Shown here: piece after piece, positions 44,604 to 53,913 of the stretch
How positions within the stretch are numbered: position 1 is the first letter of the stretch
Layout: the number at the start of each line of letters is the position of its first letter
From: Dickeya poaceiphila
GTDB lineage: Bacteria > Pseudomonadota > Gammaproteobacteria > Enterobacterales > Enterobacteriaceae
Assembly (NCBI RefSeq): GCF_007858975.2
Contig: NZ_CP042220.2
Coordinates: forward strand, 3,162,001-3,226,000
Direction of reading: 5' to 3'
DNA: 64,000 nt
Notes under the pieces: model-generated
What the model was told of the DNA's origin: nothing
The model's input: only the letters and a program-made list of their open reading frames with translations
Database searches by the model: none
Made by a program: the position numbers and the translations under genes

Positions 44604-45019
44604 TGATGGTTGATGATATGGAAAAACCGGACACACGACGCAAAATCATGTTTTATCTCAGTCCTGAAAGCAGCATGGCTGACCGTTATGTCTGCGACGA
44701 AATAGACAGAATGCCACAGGGTGAAAGAGGCAAAACATGGCGTGCTGCGCTGCTGGCCGGTTTTGCTCTGCGTAAGCAAGATAGCCGACTGCCACACATG
44801 CTTGCGGAACTGCTGACAGAACACACCACATTCGAAGAAATGGTACTGGTCATGCAGGCTGTTTTCCCGGAAGAGATGAAAACCTTCGGAGAACGGAGAC
44901 CAGGCCCTGTAACCAAGGCTCCAACTATGCCTGAGGGGCAAAGAACGGAGGCTGAAGCAAAGCCTAGGGATGAAACGCAGGAAAATGCCAAAGCGATGTT
45001 CAATTACAAAGCTGATTAA
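44603..45019 (+). CDS. parR: Partition adaptor ParR
   Basis: 138 residues from the ATG at 44603, overlapping the parM stop (TGATG). KPDTRRKIMFYLSPESSMAD, CDEIDRMPQGERGKTWRAAL, LAGFALRKQDSRLPHML and the PEEM region parallel R1 ParR, a ribbon-helix-helix protein that binds parC and caps ParM filaments and also represses the operon. The C-terminal tail is disordered and acidic, as in relatives. Confidence 0.9.
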   Translation: MMVDDMEKPDTRRKIMFYLSPESSMADRYVCDEIDRMPQGERGKTWRAALLAGFALRKQDSRLPHMLAELLTEHTTFEEMVLVMQAVFPEEMKTFGERRPGPVTKAPTMPEGQRTEAEAKPRDETQENAKAMFNYKAD

Positions 45020-45023
45020 TAAA

Positions 45024-45042
45024 AGCCCGTCAGTGACGGGCT
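45024..45042 (+). terminator. Stem-loop after parR
   Basis: AGCCCGTCA (45024-45032) and TGACGGGCT (45034-45042) with a one-base centre, four bases past the parR stop. Only a weak T-tract follows. Confidence 0.55.
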
Positions 45043-45130
45043 ATTCCAGGGCCATGGCGAATAATTGCGGACAATTTTTCACCATGTTAGATTAACAGCA
45101 ATAATCTATTTTTGCGGGAGCATAAATACG

Positions 45131-45376
45131 ATGACTCAGAAACAGTCAGACTGGGACCTTGAACTCAGCAAACTAGATGGGAAGAGCCTCAAAGAAAATC
45201 TGCTAGGTGCCTTTGGTGCTACCAGCTCGGCCATGCGTGTAGCCGCACCTGTTCTTGACGTTTTGTTGTCCCCCAGAAAAGAAGATGACCGTCTGGAAAG
45301 GGAATTTGAAGAACAAAGAAAACTAAACGATGAGTACAGTCGCCATATCCACCATGGCCATGATTATGATTACTAA
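45131..45376 (+). CDS. Small protein of unknown function downstream of parMR
   Basis: 81 residues from the ATG at 45131 (GGAG 11 bases upstream). Charged helical ends flank a short apolar segment (LLGAFGATSSAMRVAAPVLD); the C-terminus is HIHHGHDYDY. No family recognised. It lies between parR and the end of the transfer operon, closed by a good terminator. Confidence 0.5.
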   Translation: MTQKQSDWDLELSKLDGKSLKENLLGAFGATSSAMRVAAPVLDVLLSPRKEDDRLEREFEEQRKLNDEYSRHIHHGHDYDY

Positions 45377-45415
45377 GTAATCGGGTAGCACTCATAGCTA
45401 GCCCGATTACTTTTT
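45376..45415. terminator. Terminator between the 81-residue gene and traG
   Basis: AGTAATCGGG (45376-45385) pairs with CCCGATTACT (45402-45411), ten pairs, followed by TTTTT on the plus strand. It lies between convergent transcripts and can serve both. Confidence 0.75.
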
Positions 45416-45422
45416 ATCTAAC

Positions 45423-46973
45423 CTACTTACCTATTGATGATTTGACTTTATCGGTTATTTCTTTACCACCTTTTTCACCAGCCTCTTTAACTGGTTGAGC
45501 GGCATGTTTCATACCATCAGTGGCTATGCCACTGGCTATATTCCCTACCGTCGCCCCTGTCCAGCTCAACATCCCCACCCATCCCGTAGGGAAGACCAGA
45601 TACATCATCCCCAAGACCAGATTCATGATCCAACCATCACGCGGAGAGGTCATGAAATCGATAATCGGCAGGTTTGAGCTTTGAGCATCCACGCCAGCCA
45701 GCCCCTGCTCCATCATCGCTGAGTAGAGAATGGTGATGAGCCGATCATCCAGCCAGCCAGCTAACTCCCACCAGAACGAGATGAATATCAGTGCAAACAG
45801 CGCGAATGAAATCGTCACGACTGTTTTGATTTCATAACCACTGAACATCACTATCGCTGGAATCGTGATGACAATCATCATCTCCAGCAGCGCCTGGATC
45901 ATCGGTAACGCCTGTTTCATCGCGTCAAACCCGGGCAATGCTTCTGTCTGCTTCATCCCCAGACCAAACGATGACGCCACTTGCGTCAATGCACCGGTAA
46001 CCCCCGATGAACCAACGCCAGCACTGCCGGTTGCATACGTCTCGCCACCTTCAGATAGCGCCACGTTCTTCGGGCTGACCAGCCAGCGCAACGCAATCTC
46101 CTCCGCCTGTGCCTGAGTATAATTGCGCTTCAGGTACCCCCGGGTGTTGTCACTCAGCCCCGCCATCACCCTGGCTTTCAGGCCGTTGGTGCTGTCGGAC
46201 CACCACTGCTTACAGGTGGGATACCCTCCCCGGCCGACGTCTGGATAACCGCTGTCCCGGGACGCCTCATAGGGCCACTGACTTCGCGGCTCGGTTGAGG
46301 TGTAGTAATCGTAGTATCCCGCCGTATTGAGGAAATAGCTGCTGCCAATCCACCCCACCGAGTTGATGGTGGCGTCACTCAGTGCGCTGTTGCTGTTCTT
46401 CAACTTGAAATACGCCCGGGAGTAACACTGATCGGCAAACGCCCGGATTTCAGACAACAGAATGGGGTCACGCAGCTTGGTACTCTGTACCTCAAACCGG
46501 AGTTGCCGAAGCTGTTTGCCACACGGTATCGACGCGATCATGGCCTGCGTCGTCCCTTTCGAAATTACATGCACGAAGTACCACCAGACCGGTACCTCCG
46601 CCGTCTTGCCGTCAAAATCGTTCACCAGGGCCTTATAGCCCGAGTTTTGCGGTGACGGAACATTAAAACCGCACTGCTGCGCCCGGGAGCTGTCAAACTT
46701 GATGGTACTGACGTCAACTGGCAGCAGCGGAACGCAACAGAACATAATGACGCAGAACGAGAGGTACGCCGCGTGCTCTACTCGCGGCAAGACCAGTGCA
46801 CCCTTGTTACCCTCATCTGCACCTTCTTCACGTACTTTCAGCCAGATGCCGACAATCTTGAACACCACTGGCAGCAGATACAGACCCGTGCCATTCAGGA
46901 TATTCCACATGGCGTTATTCAGCAGCCAGCCAAAGAACACCAGGAAGTATTCGAGATAACTTTGTGTCGTCAT
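45423..46973 (-). CDS. TraG N-terminal-domain conjugation protein
   Basis: 516 residues from the ATG at 46973, nine bases after AAGGAG; the frame is open 18 codons upstream. Several hydrophobic segments lie at the N-terminus and in the C-terminal third (ALLEMMIVITIPAIVMFSGY, WIMNLVLGMMYLVFPTGWVG), with a large periplasmic-looking part between. This is the TraG_N arrangement of GI-type ICEs, where the protein acts in mating-pair stabilisation. It is the last gene of the transfer operon in this window. Confidence 0.85.
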   Translation of the reverse strand: MTTQSYLEYFLVFFGWLLNNAMWNILNGTGLYLLPVVFKIVGIWLKVREEGADEGNKGALVLPRVEHAAYLSFCVIMFCCVPLLPVDVSTIKFDSSRAQQCGFNVPSPQNSGYKALVNDFDGKTAEVPVWWYFVHVISKGTTQAMIASIPCGKQLRQLRFEVQSTKLRDPILLSEIRAFADQCYSRAYFKLKNSNSALSDATINSVGWIGSSYFLNTAGYYDYYTSTEPRSQWPYEASRDSGYPDVGRGGYPTCKQWWSDSTNGLKARVMAGLSDNTRGYLKRNYTQAQAEEIALRWLVSPKNVALSEGGETYATGSAGVGSSGVTGALTQVASSFGLGMKQTEALPGFDAMKQALPMIQALLEMMIVITIPAIVMFSGYEIKTVVTISFALFALIFISFWWELAGWLDDRLITILYSAMMEQGLAGVDAQSSNLPIIDFMTSPRDGWIMNLVLGMMYLVFPTGWVGMLSWTGATVGNIASGIATDGMKHAAQPVKEAGEKGGKEITDKVKSSIGK

Positions 46974-46986
46974 GGTTGGTTGCTCC

Positions 46987-47349
46987 TTACACCGTACGCC
47001 AGGCGAGACATTCGCTGAACACCACAAAGAGCAGCAGCAACCGCTCTATCTTCAGTACGGTCTGACGCGGGGTAGAACGCAAAAGCCGGGCACGTATCGT
47101 CATCCACATCCATGCGGTGCCGGCGTACAGCATCAGCCGCCAGACAAATAGTCCGTAACGGCTGGCCTCCAGCCAGGCTTTGACCTGCTGACCATCCGGA
47201 TCGTATTCAAACAGCATGGCGGCCAGTAGCAGCAACGCAGCCAATATGAGTATCAACATGCCAAACACCAGGGCAGATTGTCTTGCCCAGGCAAGCACCC
47301 TGCGCTTCCGGCTGTTCGCCAGTGGCTCTACATTCGTCGGCATCATCAC
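46987..47349 (-). CDS. ICE membrane protein between TIGR03755 and TraG genes
   Basis: 120 residues with two to three hydrophobic segments (about 28-50, 68-85, 100-115) and a basic N-terminus (NSRKRRVLAWARQ). A small membrane protein commonly occupies this slot in PFGI-1-class transfer clusters. The start overlaps the upstream gene stop by four bases. Role unknown. Confidence 0.7.
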   Translation of the reverse strand: MMMPTNVEPLANSRKRRVLAWARQSALVFGMLILILAALLLLAAMLFEYDPDGQQVKAWLEASRYGLFVWRLMLYAGTAWMWMTIRARLLRSTPRQTVLKIERLLLLFVVFSECLAWRTV

Positions 47350-48728
47350 TCTCCTGTCTTCTGGCTCAAACCGTTAAAGCCCTGGTCTTCATTCCCGGAT
47401 TTCTGCTGCATCCGGTTGTCTGTATTACGCAGCCCCTGGCGATCGAGCGCAGTCAGCAGGCTGTTGTTGCTGATCGCTTTGCGCAGCTCCATCTCGTTTT
47501 TCAGCGCATTAATCTCGCGATCCAGCGCGTCGATACGACGATCGCTTTCCGCCATTGCTTCCGGCTGGTCTGCCGCATTCGGTTCGGATTGCCCCGTCGT
47601 GATCATTCGCCGCATCACCAGGGCCGTCTCCACCGTTTCCGACATTGCCAGCTCACTGGCCAGTCGCATCACCAGCGCACTATTGTCCGGGTCATCTTTC
47701 AGTGACTGAATTACGCCCCGTGTCACCGTAAGTCCTCCCGTCTTCAGCTTGCCGATGTTTTCTGTGGTGGGTGCCAGTGTTCCCGATACCAGCTGCGACA
47801 GAACTTCGGTATTGACCTTGGTCGCATCTTCCAGCATCGGTGCAAATCCGGTGCCGGCTACGCTGCTGCGCGGCTCATTCTCGCTGCCGCCACTGGTACA
47901 CTGGCTGGCATCGCGGCAAGTACGGATCGAACGATCGCCCAACACCTTCACCACCGCCTCTGCAGCCTGTTCCGAATTGGGAAACTTCTGGCAGACAGAG
48001 CCGTTACAACTGGATGCAGATACCGTGTTGTTGCTGGTTACAGGCTGGTTGTTCATCATGTTGTAACCCGCCTTGGCCAGGTCATGTGTCGGCCGAATGG
48101 CTGCCTGACCTTTGCCACCTTTTTTCTGGCCACCGACCCAGGTTGTGCCCTCTTCGCCTGTCGCCTTTTGCAGTTTCTGCTCGCTGCGTACCGCATCACC
48201 GTCAGATGACTGCACAATGTCCTTGAACTCCTCTGCTACCGCCGCCTGCGTCCATTTGTTGCCCATGGTAAAATCAGCCATGCGGTTGGACAGGCTTTCA
48301 CAGCGCATCTTGGCTTTATCGAATGACAACCCCGCCTGCAGAATGCCGTTGGTCAGCATTTCGTACAGGCTGGGATTGGCGCGCTGAATAATCATCGCTG
48401 GCATACTGGCTACTGCCCCGGTTGCCCCCTGGATCACAGTACTCATCAGGTCTTTGAAACCGCTGGTCATGCCGTTTAACTGGTTACCGACTGTCGTTTT
48501 CATGTCGAAATTGCCGCACATCAAATCGCTCGACCAGCCCCCCTGAACCCCCAGACGGGTCATGCTGTTGCGTGTAGCCGGCTGCGAGATCACCGAACCA
48601 CCTCCGATGCTGTAAAACATCATGTCGCTAATCGCCCCGGAACTGGATGTACCCAATGGAGTAGATGCTGCAAAACTCATTACCGGCATCAGATACGCCG
48701 CTGCAATCATCGTTTTCATATTCATCAT
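47346..48728 (-). CDS. ICE protein, PFL_4711/TIGR03755 family (TraH-like)
   Basis: 460 residues with a signal peptide (MKTMIAAAYLMPVMSFAAS). Features include SIGGGSVISQPATR, LGVQGGWSSDLMCGNFDMKT, NPSLYEMLTNGILQAG, a central cysteine-bearing region and a helical C-terminus (RRIDALDREINALKNEM). This matches the TIGR03755 family of mating-pair proteins, periplasmic and pilus-associated by analogy with F TraH. Several in-frame ATGs lie at the start; 48728 is a choice. It overlaps the TraU-like gene end. Confidence 0.85.
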   Translation of the reverse strand: MMNMKTMIAAAYLMPVMSFAASTPLGTSSSGAISDMMFYSIGGGSVISQPATRNSMTRLGVQGGWSSDLMCGNFDMKTTVGNQLNGMTSGFKDLMSTVIQGATGAVASMPAMIIQRANPSLYEMLTNGILQAGLSFDKAKMRCESLSNRMADFTMGNKWTQAAVAEEFKDIVQSSDGDAVRSEQKLQKATGEEGTTWVGGQKKGGKGQAAIRPTHDLAKAGYNMMNNQPVTSNNTVSASSCNGSVCQKFPNSEQAAEAVVKVLGDRSIRTCRDASQCTSGGSENEPRSSVAGTGFAPMLEDATKVNTEVLSQLVSGTLAPTTENIGKLKTGGLTVTRGVIQSLKDDPDNSALVMRLASELAMSETVETALVMRRMITTGQSEPNAADQPEAMAESDRRIDALDREINALKNEMELRKAISNNSLLTALDRQGLRNTDNRMQQKSGNEDQGFNGLSQKTGE

Positions 48729-48736
48729 GGAAAGTC

Positions 48737-49720
48737 TCAAAGGTCAGTGGTGTAAAGGAGGGTTTGTCCGCGGCGCTGGCAGCAGCTGTACGGTTGCCAT
48801 AATGCCCAGGCGTAATTGCCTTGTTCTGAATACGGCATCGATGCCTGGCCAACGTTGTCCGGAAAGATTGCGCAGCTCATGGACAACTGCGGTGCCAGAG
48901 CCTGCCATTTGTGGTTGGTTGTGCCGGTATTTTCTGTCACCGGCTCGGGTGGCCAATATCCGGGACTGGGTGTCCCCACCAGAGCCTGGTAAATATGCAG
49001 TTGCCCGTTTCGGGTGATCACATCGGCCGTTCGCTGGGCAACTAGCGCCGCCGCTTTATAACCGTCCTGCTGGGTAACAAAGCCACTGCGGGGATAGATG
49101 TTGCCCCACATATTCCCGCCCGTCTGGCTACCCAGTTCTCGCTGGCCAGGAATGAGTGCTTCCGGATACAGCGACTCCGGCAACGACGTTCGCCAGAACA
49201 GCGCATCGAGCGAGCTGAGAAAATACGGATTGAGCGGCAACGCGGCACTACGGCATGAGTACCCCGGTACCATTCCGCCAATCAATGACGTGGCCGGGTG
49301 GCCAATCGCATCGCTATAGAGATAGCGCAAGTTCTTCTTGCGCCCTGCTTCGGGGGCTTTCAGTTCCTGATTGCCGCCGCCAGCAACAACGCCGGCGATA
49401 CTCCCCAGCAATCCGCCCTCTGCAGATGCCGCGCTCTGGCTGACCAGCGACATTTCAGTCCAGGGGTTATCACCACTGTTACCATAAGCCGATACGACAG
49501 CCTCCGGGATAAAATGCTCAACGCGGACTGACGTCTTGACCGAACACCCAAATGGCGTGCAGAGCAGCCAGTAGCAAATGCCCTTGATCCGCCAACTGAT
49601 ACAGGACACCGACGAGGCGCTGGCCACAATCTGCGCCGTATTCACGCTAGCCGTTGTCAGCCCGCTGACAGACAACAGGGTGGCCATCAACAATCGGCGG
49701 GTTTTCAGCGTCATCCTCAT
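48737..49720 (-). CDS. ICE protein, PFL_4710/TIGR03756 family (TraU-like)
   Basis: 327 residues with an N-terminal signal (LLMATLLSVSGLTTASVNTA) and a Cys-rich mature protein: SCISWRIKGICYWLLCTPFGC, SLIGGMVPGYSCRSAALP, MSCAIFPDNVGQ and CCQRRG. This is the TraU-like family TIGR03756, periplasmic proteins needed for DNA transfer. Its start overlaps the previous stop by ATGA. Confidence 0.88.
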   Translation of the reverse strand: MRMTLKTRRLLMATLLSVSGLTTASVNTAQIVASASSVSCISWRIKGICYWLLCTPFGCSVKTSVRVEHFIPEAVVSAYGNSGDNPWTEMSLVSQSAASAEGGLLGSIAGVVAGGGNQELKAPEAGRKKNLRYLYSDAIGHPATSLIGGMVPGYSCRSAALPLNPYFLSSLDALFWRTSLPESLYPEALIPGQRELGSQTGGNMWGNIYPRSGFVTQQDGYKAAALVAQRTADVITRNGQLHIYQALVGTPSPGYWPPEPVTENTGTTNHKWQALAPQLSMSCAIFPDNVGQASMPYSEQGNYAWALWQPYSCCQRRGQTLLYTTDL

Positions 49721-50118
49721 CGGCGCACCTCCTGCCAGTTGCTCAGGCGAGCACTGGCCAGATCGACGTCGGTAGTGCCATAGACAACATAGGTATCGTC
49801 AAAGACGACAGCGGGATAACGCTGCAGCTGCAGTTGCCAGGCCTTGATCACGCCGGCGAACGCCGACGATAGATCAGCCTGCCGCTGCCTGAATTCAGGC
49901 GACGTCAACACTGCCCGGGCGCGAGCTTCTGCTTGTTGTGGATCGGCAGACAACCCGGTAAACAAATCAGCCTGAATTTTATCGGGAGCATCCAGGTAGA
50001 CCACCTGGGCGGCGGATGAGCCAGGTATAACAGGGTGAGCGCTGTCGGTATAAATGACTGTGCCGGCGAACGTACCGGCTGGCAGCAACAGCGCGGTCAG
50101 ATAAACAAATCTGAACAT
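49717..50118 (-). CDS. ICE protein, PFL_4709/TIGR03757 family (TrbC-like)
   Basis: 133 residues from the ATG at 50118. Signal peptide (FRFVYLTALLLPAGTFAG), then VIYTDSAHPV and the AVVFDDTYVVYGTTDVDLA end typical of TIGR03757/TrbC_Ftype-like periplasmic proteins with a thioredoxin-like trace. Its ribosome site AAGGAG is partly inside a perfect hairpin (50129-50159). It heads the distal half of the transfer operon, after the cargo block. Confidence 0.85.
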   Translation of the reverse strand: MFRFVYLTALLLPAGTFAGTVIYTDSAHPVIPGSSAAQVVYLDAPDKIQADLFTGLSADPQQAEARARAVLTSPEFRQRQADLSSAFAGVIKAWQLQLQRYPAVVFDDTYVVYGTTDVDLASARLSNWQEVRR

Positions 50119-50128
50119 GGTGAGCACT

Positions 50129-50159
50129 CCTTAAACGGGGAAAACTAACCCGTTTAAGG
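50129..50159 (-). promoter_or_regulatory. Shine-Dalgarno-masking hairpin before the TrbC-like gene
   Basis: CCTTAAACGGG (50129-50139) and CCCGTTTAAGG (50149-50159), 11 perfect pairs, nine-base loop. In the minus-strand RNA the 3' arm ends in AAGG, the first part of the AAGGAG ribosome site nine bases before the ATG at 50118, so the folded leader would hide it. Confidence 0.6.
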
Positions 50160-50356
50160 TGCGTTTATGGGCACGGCGTGTCAGTAAGGAACTGTTTTCT
50201 GAGATTCAAAAAATTAACCAATACATTCCCTATCTCGTCACATCATGCATGACCGGGTAAAATCCATGTCAACAACAGCCTGAAAGTGGTCTATCCTCAT
50301 CAGCAACAACCTTTTAATAAATTAATCGTTAGTAACAACTAATTATAAGGGAAGAT

Positions 50357-50755
50357 ATGTTTAATTTTTTAAAACGCAAGGAACATAAGGTAGATATTGA
50401 AGAAACGCTGAAACAGTTTGTCTCTTTAACATTAAATGATGACAAGCTATCCATGCCTTTGTACATACCTGAGATTGAGCAAGAATCTGATGCTGAAAAA
50501 CTCGGTATCGGACCGCTGGTTTATATATGGAATGTAGATCATGCAGCAGGGACATACTCATTATCTGTAAATGGCAAATGTGTGGGATATCTTCTTGAGG
50601 CTTTTATTCCTAGAACTCACCCATCATTCTCAGAAATCAGAGATAAGGCAATGCAAATCATCTCAGACGTTTCAATCAATTGTGTATCGGAAACGATAAA
50701 AAAAACAGGTCTTATGCCGGATGTACTATTTAACAGTCTAAATAGTGAGTCGTGA
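50357..50755 (+). CDS. Cargo protein of unknown function
   Basis: 132 residues with GGGAAGAT upstream. N-terminus MFNFLKRKEHKVDIEETLKQ, acidic overall, with LVYIWNVDHAAGTYSLSVNG. No family recognised. It is on the plus strand inside the minus-strand transfer operon, the first gene of the inserted cargo block. Confidence 0.5.
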   Translation: MFNFLKRKEHKVDIEETLKQFVSLTLNDDKLSMPLYIPEIEQESDAEKLGIGPLVYIWNVDHAAGTYSLSVNGKCVGYLLEAFIPRTHPSFSEIRDKAMQIISDVSINCVSETIKKTGLMPDVLFNSLNSES

Positions 50756-50857
50756 AGAACCTTACATGGCAATTAGGTAAAGGAAATCTTTACTTGATTA
50801 TTACAGTACATAAAGTGCCAATAATGGATTTTCCCAAACTGATAGCCCCCATCTACT

Positions 50858-51721
50858 GTGATGAAGTCTAGCTTTATACAGTATTATGACAATAAACGGA
50901 GACAAAAATTGGATTCATTAAAAAAATTCTTGACCATGAACATGGCAAAAAATATCTACCTTTGCCTGACAGGAGCGGGTGTAGTCGTTTTTATTTTCTA
51001 CTGTATGCGAATAGATTTCTTCCCTACTGGATTGTATCTATCAGATGTAATATTTTTCCTGATGGTCATAACTTCATTTTCGCTTTTCTTAGGTTTTTTC
51101 CTATTGTGCTGGTATTCCATGTCGATTATCACTTCCTATCTATTTGTGAGAGTCGCATTGATAATACTGAGAAAAATAATTAAGACCCGAAAAAAATGGC
51201 TATATACATTGAAAGGAACATATAGAATGGCAAGGATTTTGAAAATTTACGAGCCATTATTTTCATATATTTTAATCTCATTTATTGGGCTAATTATCGT
51301 TCTTTCAGCAATACAGTCTGACAAGGTTGGGGTTCAATCAGTCATTATGTCTATACTTATAATAGCGCTTTGCATCACCTTAATTCCAAACATTTACTTT
51401 GACAGAAAAATTAAGAAAGAGAGCAAAAAAAAACTCGTTGCATCAATTGGTGCTATCATGCTAGTTTTCTTTTTTACTATTTCGAACATGCCGCCACTGC
51501 TCAGCGACGCAGGAATGAATTTTATTGGAGTAAGAAAAGCTAACATAACTGTCATGCTACAAGGGAAAGACTTGGAGATGGCCAGATATTTAACCGGGAA
51601 TCAGAATCAGACCTATTTTAAGAGTGATGCACTTTTTACCGGTGTAGGAACGACTTCCTTACTGGTCATCAATCATAAACGGATGATTGTGAGTAATGAA
51701 AATATGTCCCTTTCATTCTGA
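50858..51721 (+). CDS. Polytopic membrane protein of unknown function
   Basis: 287 residues with about five hydrophobic segments (near 33-50, 60-100, 135-155, 160-178, 195-212) and a soluble C-terminal domain (LQGKDLEMARYLTGNQ). AT-rich, unlike the transfer genes. No family recognised; cargo by position. Confidence 0.5.
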   Translation: MMKSSFIQYYDNKRRQKLDSLKKFLTMNMAKNIYLCLTGAGVVVFIFYCMRIDFFPTGLYLSDVIFFLMVITSFSLFLGFFLLCWYSMSIITSYLFVRVALIILRKIIKTRKKWLYTLKGTYRMARILKIYEPLFSYILISFIGLIIVLSAIQSDKVGVQSVIMSILIIALCITLIPNIYFDRKIKKESKKKLVASIGAIMLVFFFTISNMPPLLSDAGMNFIGVRKANITVMLQGKDLEMARYLTGNQNQTYFKSDALFTGVGTTSLLVINHKRMIVSNENMSLSF

Positions 51722-51738
51722 CTCAGGACACAACTAGT

Positions 51739-51760
51739 TGTATTAGCTCAGACTTGAGCT
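51739..51760. repeat. Left arm of an imperfect inverted repeat flanking the defence-like pair
   Basis: TGTATTAGCTCAGACTTGAG and CT; its complement recurs with 20 of 22 matches at 55072-55093. The repeat is itself palindromic (AGCTCA/TGAGCT). The two arms enclose the restriction endonuclease gene and its divergent partner. Confidence 0.5.
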
Positions 51761-51809
51761 GATAGTTTACTCGGAAAAAACTCTATCAAATCTGGCAGTC
51801 TGCTTTGAG

Positions 51810-51833
51810 TAAGCGGACTTACCAGTCCGCTTA
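51810..51833. terminator. Stem-loop downstream of the restriction endonuclease gene
   Basis: TAAGCGGACT (51810-51819) and AGTCCGCTTA (51824-51833), ten perfect pairs, four-base loop, between two convergent genes. Confidence 0.6.
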
Positions 51834-51946
51834 TGGTTAAGAAGCATCAGGTAATAACATACCTTCATATTAGTTGATGTGCTACAGATAAGATGAAGCA
51901 ATGAACTTAACGAAAGTGCTAGCTTCAATGGCATCCTCTAAATTAC

Positions 51947-53560
51947 TTAAAAATTTGGATTAATACGGGCTGATACGCCGGCGTGCTCCTTTAAGAGATA
52001 AAGAAGACCTCCACCATCAATGAGTTCTATGGGTTTATCCTCACAAAACCGATAAGCGTCTTTGCCGTACTGGCTGGTACAGACCAAAATCCCTTTATTC
52101 GCACCCTCATTCATCATTGTACCGTACAGGTCTCTGACGGCGCTAACACCGACCGTGTCTTTATATCTTTTGGCTTGAATAACAACTTTACCTCCCAGAA
52201 TTGGACGTGTATCAAATGCGACCGCATCAACACCACCGTCTTTTGTGCCCCTGGTAAGTTTCGTATCTAATCCCATTTGCGTAAACAGGTTTGAAACCAA
52301 AACTTCAAACTCAGATGGAGAAAGCTCCATAAGGTTTGGGCGAGTTTCAAGGCTAGAAAGAGCGTCACCTTGATCAATGAAACGGTTATCAACCATATCA
52401 AACTCAAGAATGGGCTTGACTGCCTGGAGTTCATCAGGCCGTCCTGAAACTTGAGCACCGAGACTTCGGAGACATGCAATTTTTTCAACTCGCTCAAGGT
52501 TGATTTGCATAAAATCATCTTTATGTGCTCGCGCTGAAACCAAAGTAACGATGATGTCATGGCCGCTGGTTGGATCAATAGTCTCGATAACACCGTTAAA
52601 AAGAACAGATGTTAAAGCTGAGGCCTTATCTGCTTCGAACAGTTCATGCAAAGTTCGAAGTGTAATTGCTGCAATTATATTTCGATAAAGTTCTTTTATT
52701 TCGTTAGGCTTTCTAGCCTTTGCCTCAATCGTATCTCTTGTCTTAATATACTTATACTCAAGCTGGCTTGGGACAATAGATATCTCTGGCAAACTATATT
52801 CAACTACCAACTCTTGATTTTCAGGTAAGTATGCGAGCCTAAATGATTGAGGAAAACCGACTTCTGGATATTCAGAACGTGTCAAAACCATTTCACAATA
52901 AGCTAGCACGCTTTCAGGAACACATTCCAGATAGTCTAGTTCAAACTGATTAACTTCTTCATGCTGCTTTTTAATTTCTTCGAAATAGGCTGTTCTATTC
53001 TTTTGATATTCTTCAACCAATGAATCCAACTCAGTCTTCTGGTTAGAAACCTTTCGCAGATATTCTTCTTTTCTTCTAGTAAAAATCTCTTCGGAACTTC
53101 GTAATTCCCGTTGATACTTTTTTTTCACCCACGGGAAAATCATTTTCCATGCAGGAGGAACATTCACAACTTTCAGTTCAGGCTCTGCCTCAGGTAATAA
53201 GTGCCTAGGCGTTTTGAAATCGTCGAACTGAGGTGTTTTCTTTAAAGCGGAGAAATCTATCGAATCATCAAACTCAAGAGTATGTTCAAGTAAAGTTGAA
53301 AGGGCAATGATAACCTCTTCCAACTCAGCGTTCAGGTCGGACACCTCATCCAGTCGCCCTTCTAAGTACGCGACTTTAGCAGCTTTTTCTGTCGCTTTGT
53401 GCAAACGTAATATCTGTGCGTTTTCTCTTTTAGCTTCACGTTCTAAACGTCGAACCTCAGCAAAGTGATTTCTCTCTGACCTCTTCCGCTCGCGCTCCGC
53501 CGCTGCTACCGCTCTAGTTGTCGCGCGAATAAAACCTTCAAATCCCGATCTGCGTCCCAT
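51947..53560 (-). CDS. Mrr-type restriction endonuclease with coiled-coil N-terminus
   Basis: 537 residues. The first 80 are a charged coiled coil (AAAERERKRSERNHFAEVRR), followed by a second helical stretch (about 170-230) and a middle domain of unknown type. The last 125 residues form an Mrr_cat PD-(D/E)XK nuclease: LSPSEFEVLVSNLFTQMG, GTKDGGVDAVAFD (catalytic Asp445) and KVVIQAKRYK (Gln462, Lys464). Mrr-like enzymes cut modified DNA, and coiled-coil versions occur in phage-defence islands. It is divergent from the 53914 gene. Confidence 0.85.
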   Translation of the reverse strand: MGRRSGFEGFIRATTRAVAAAERERKRSERNHFAEVRRLEREAKRENAQILRLHKATEKAAKVAYLEGRLDEVSDLNAELEEVIIALSTLLEHTLEFDDSIDFSALKKTPQFDDFKTPRHLLPEAEPELKVVNVPPAWKMIFPWVKKKYQRELRSSEEIFTRRKEEYLRKVSNQKTELDSLVEEYQKNRTAYFEEIKKQHEEVNQFELDYLECVPESVLAYCEMVLTRSEYPEVGFPQSFRLAYLPENQELVVEYSLPEISIVPSQLEYKYIKTRDTIEAKARKPNEIKELYRNIIAAITLRTLHELFEADKASALTSVLFNGVIETIDPTSGHDIIVTLVSARAHKDDFMQINLERVEKIACLRSLGAQVSGRPDELQAVKPILEFDMVDNRFIDQGDALSSLETRPNLMELSPSEFEVLVSNLFTQMGLDTKLTRGTKDGGVDAVAFDTRPILGGKVVIQAKRYKDTVGVSAVRDLYGTMMNEGANKGILVCTSQYGKDAYRFCEDKPIELIDGGGLLYLLKEHAGVSARINPNF

Positions 53561-53913
53561 CTAAGTCCTCAAGAGTCTCCCACTGAAAATTAACCTATGA
53601 CTTTAGCAAGGCTGCCACAAACAATCATAGATTTCCTTTAATTTTTTCTCAATTTACCTTATTGATATTCACATAATCTAGAAAACTAGTAAAATTTACC
53701 ACCACCAGTAATTAGTTAGCATTCTATTAATCAACAGACAAAATAAACTTAATTTTCATTGATGAATCCCCACGTGGAATTAAGGTTGCCACGAGAGATA
53801 AGTGGAGATTAGTGCTTATTTTTATACTAGTAAAACCACAATTAAATTATTTTATTAATCTACTAATTATGTGGTATTTTATACAAATTTTATTGATAAC
53901 CTCTAGGATTGCC
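53561..53913. promoter_or_regulatory. AT-rich divergent promoter region of the defence-like pair
   Basis: About 350 bases between two divergent genes, clearly more AT-rich than the transfer operon. No operator or RNA could be defined. An upstream in-frame ATG at 53812 lies here but lacks a ribosome site. Confidence 0.4.
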
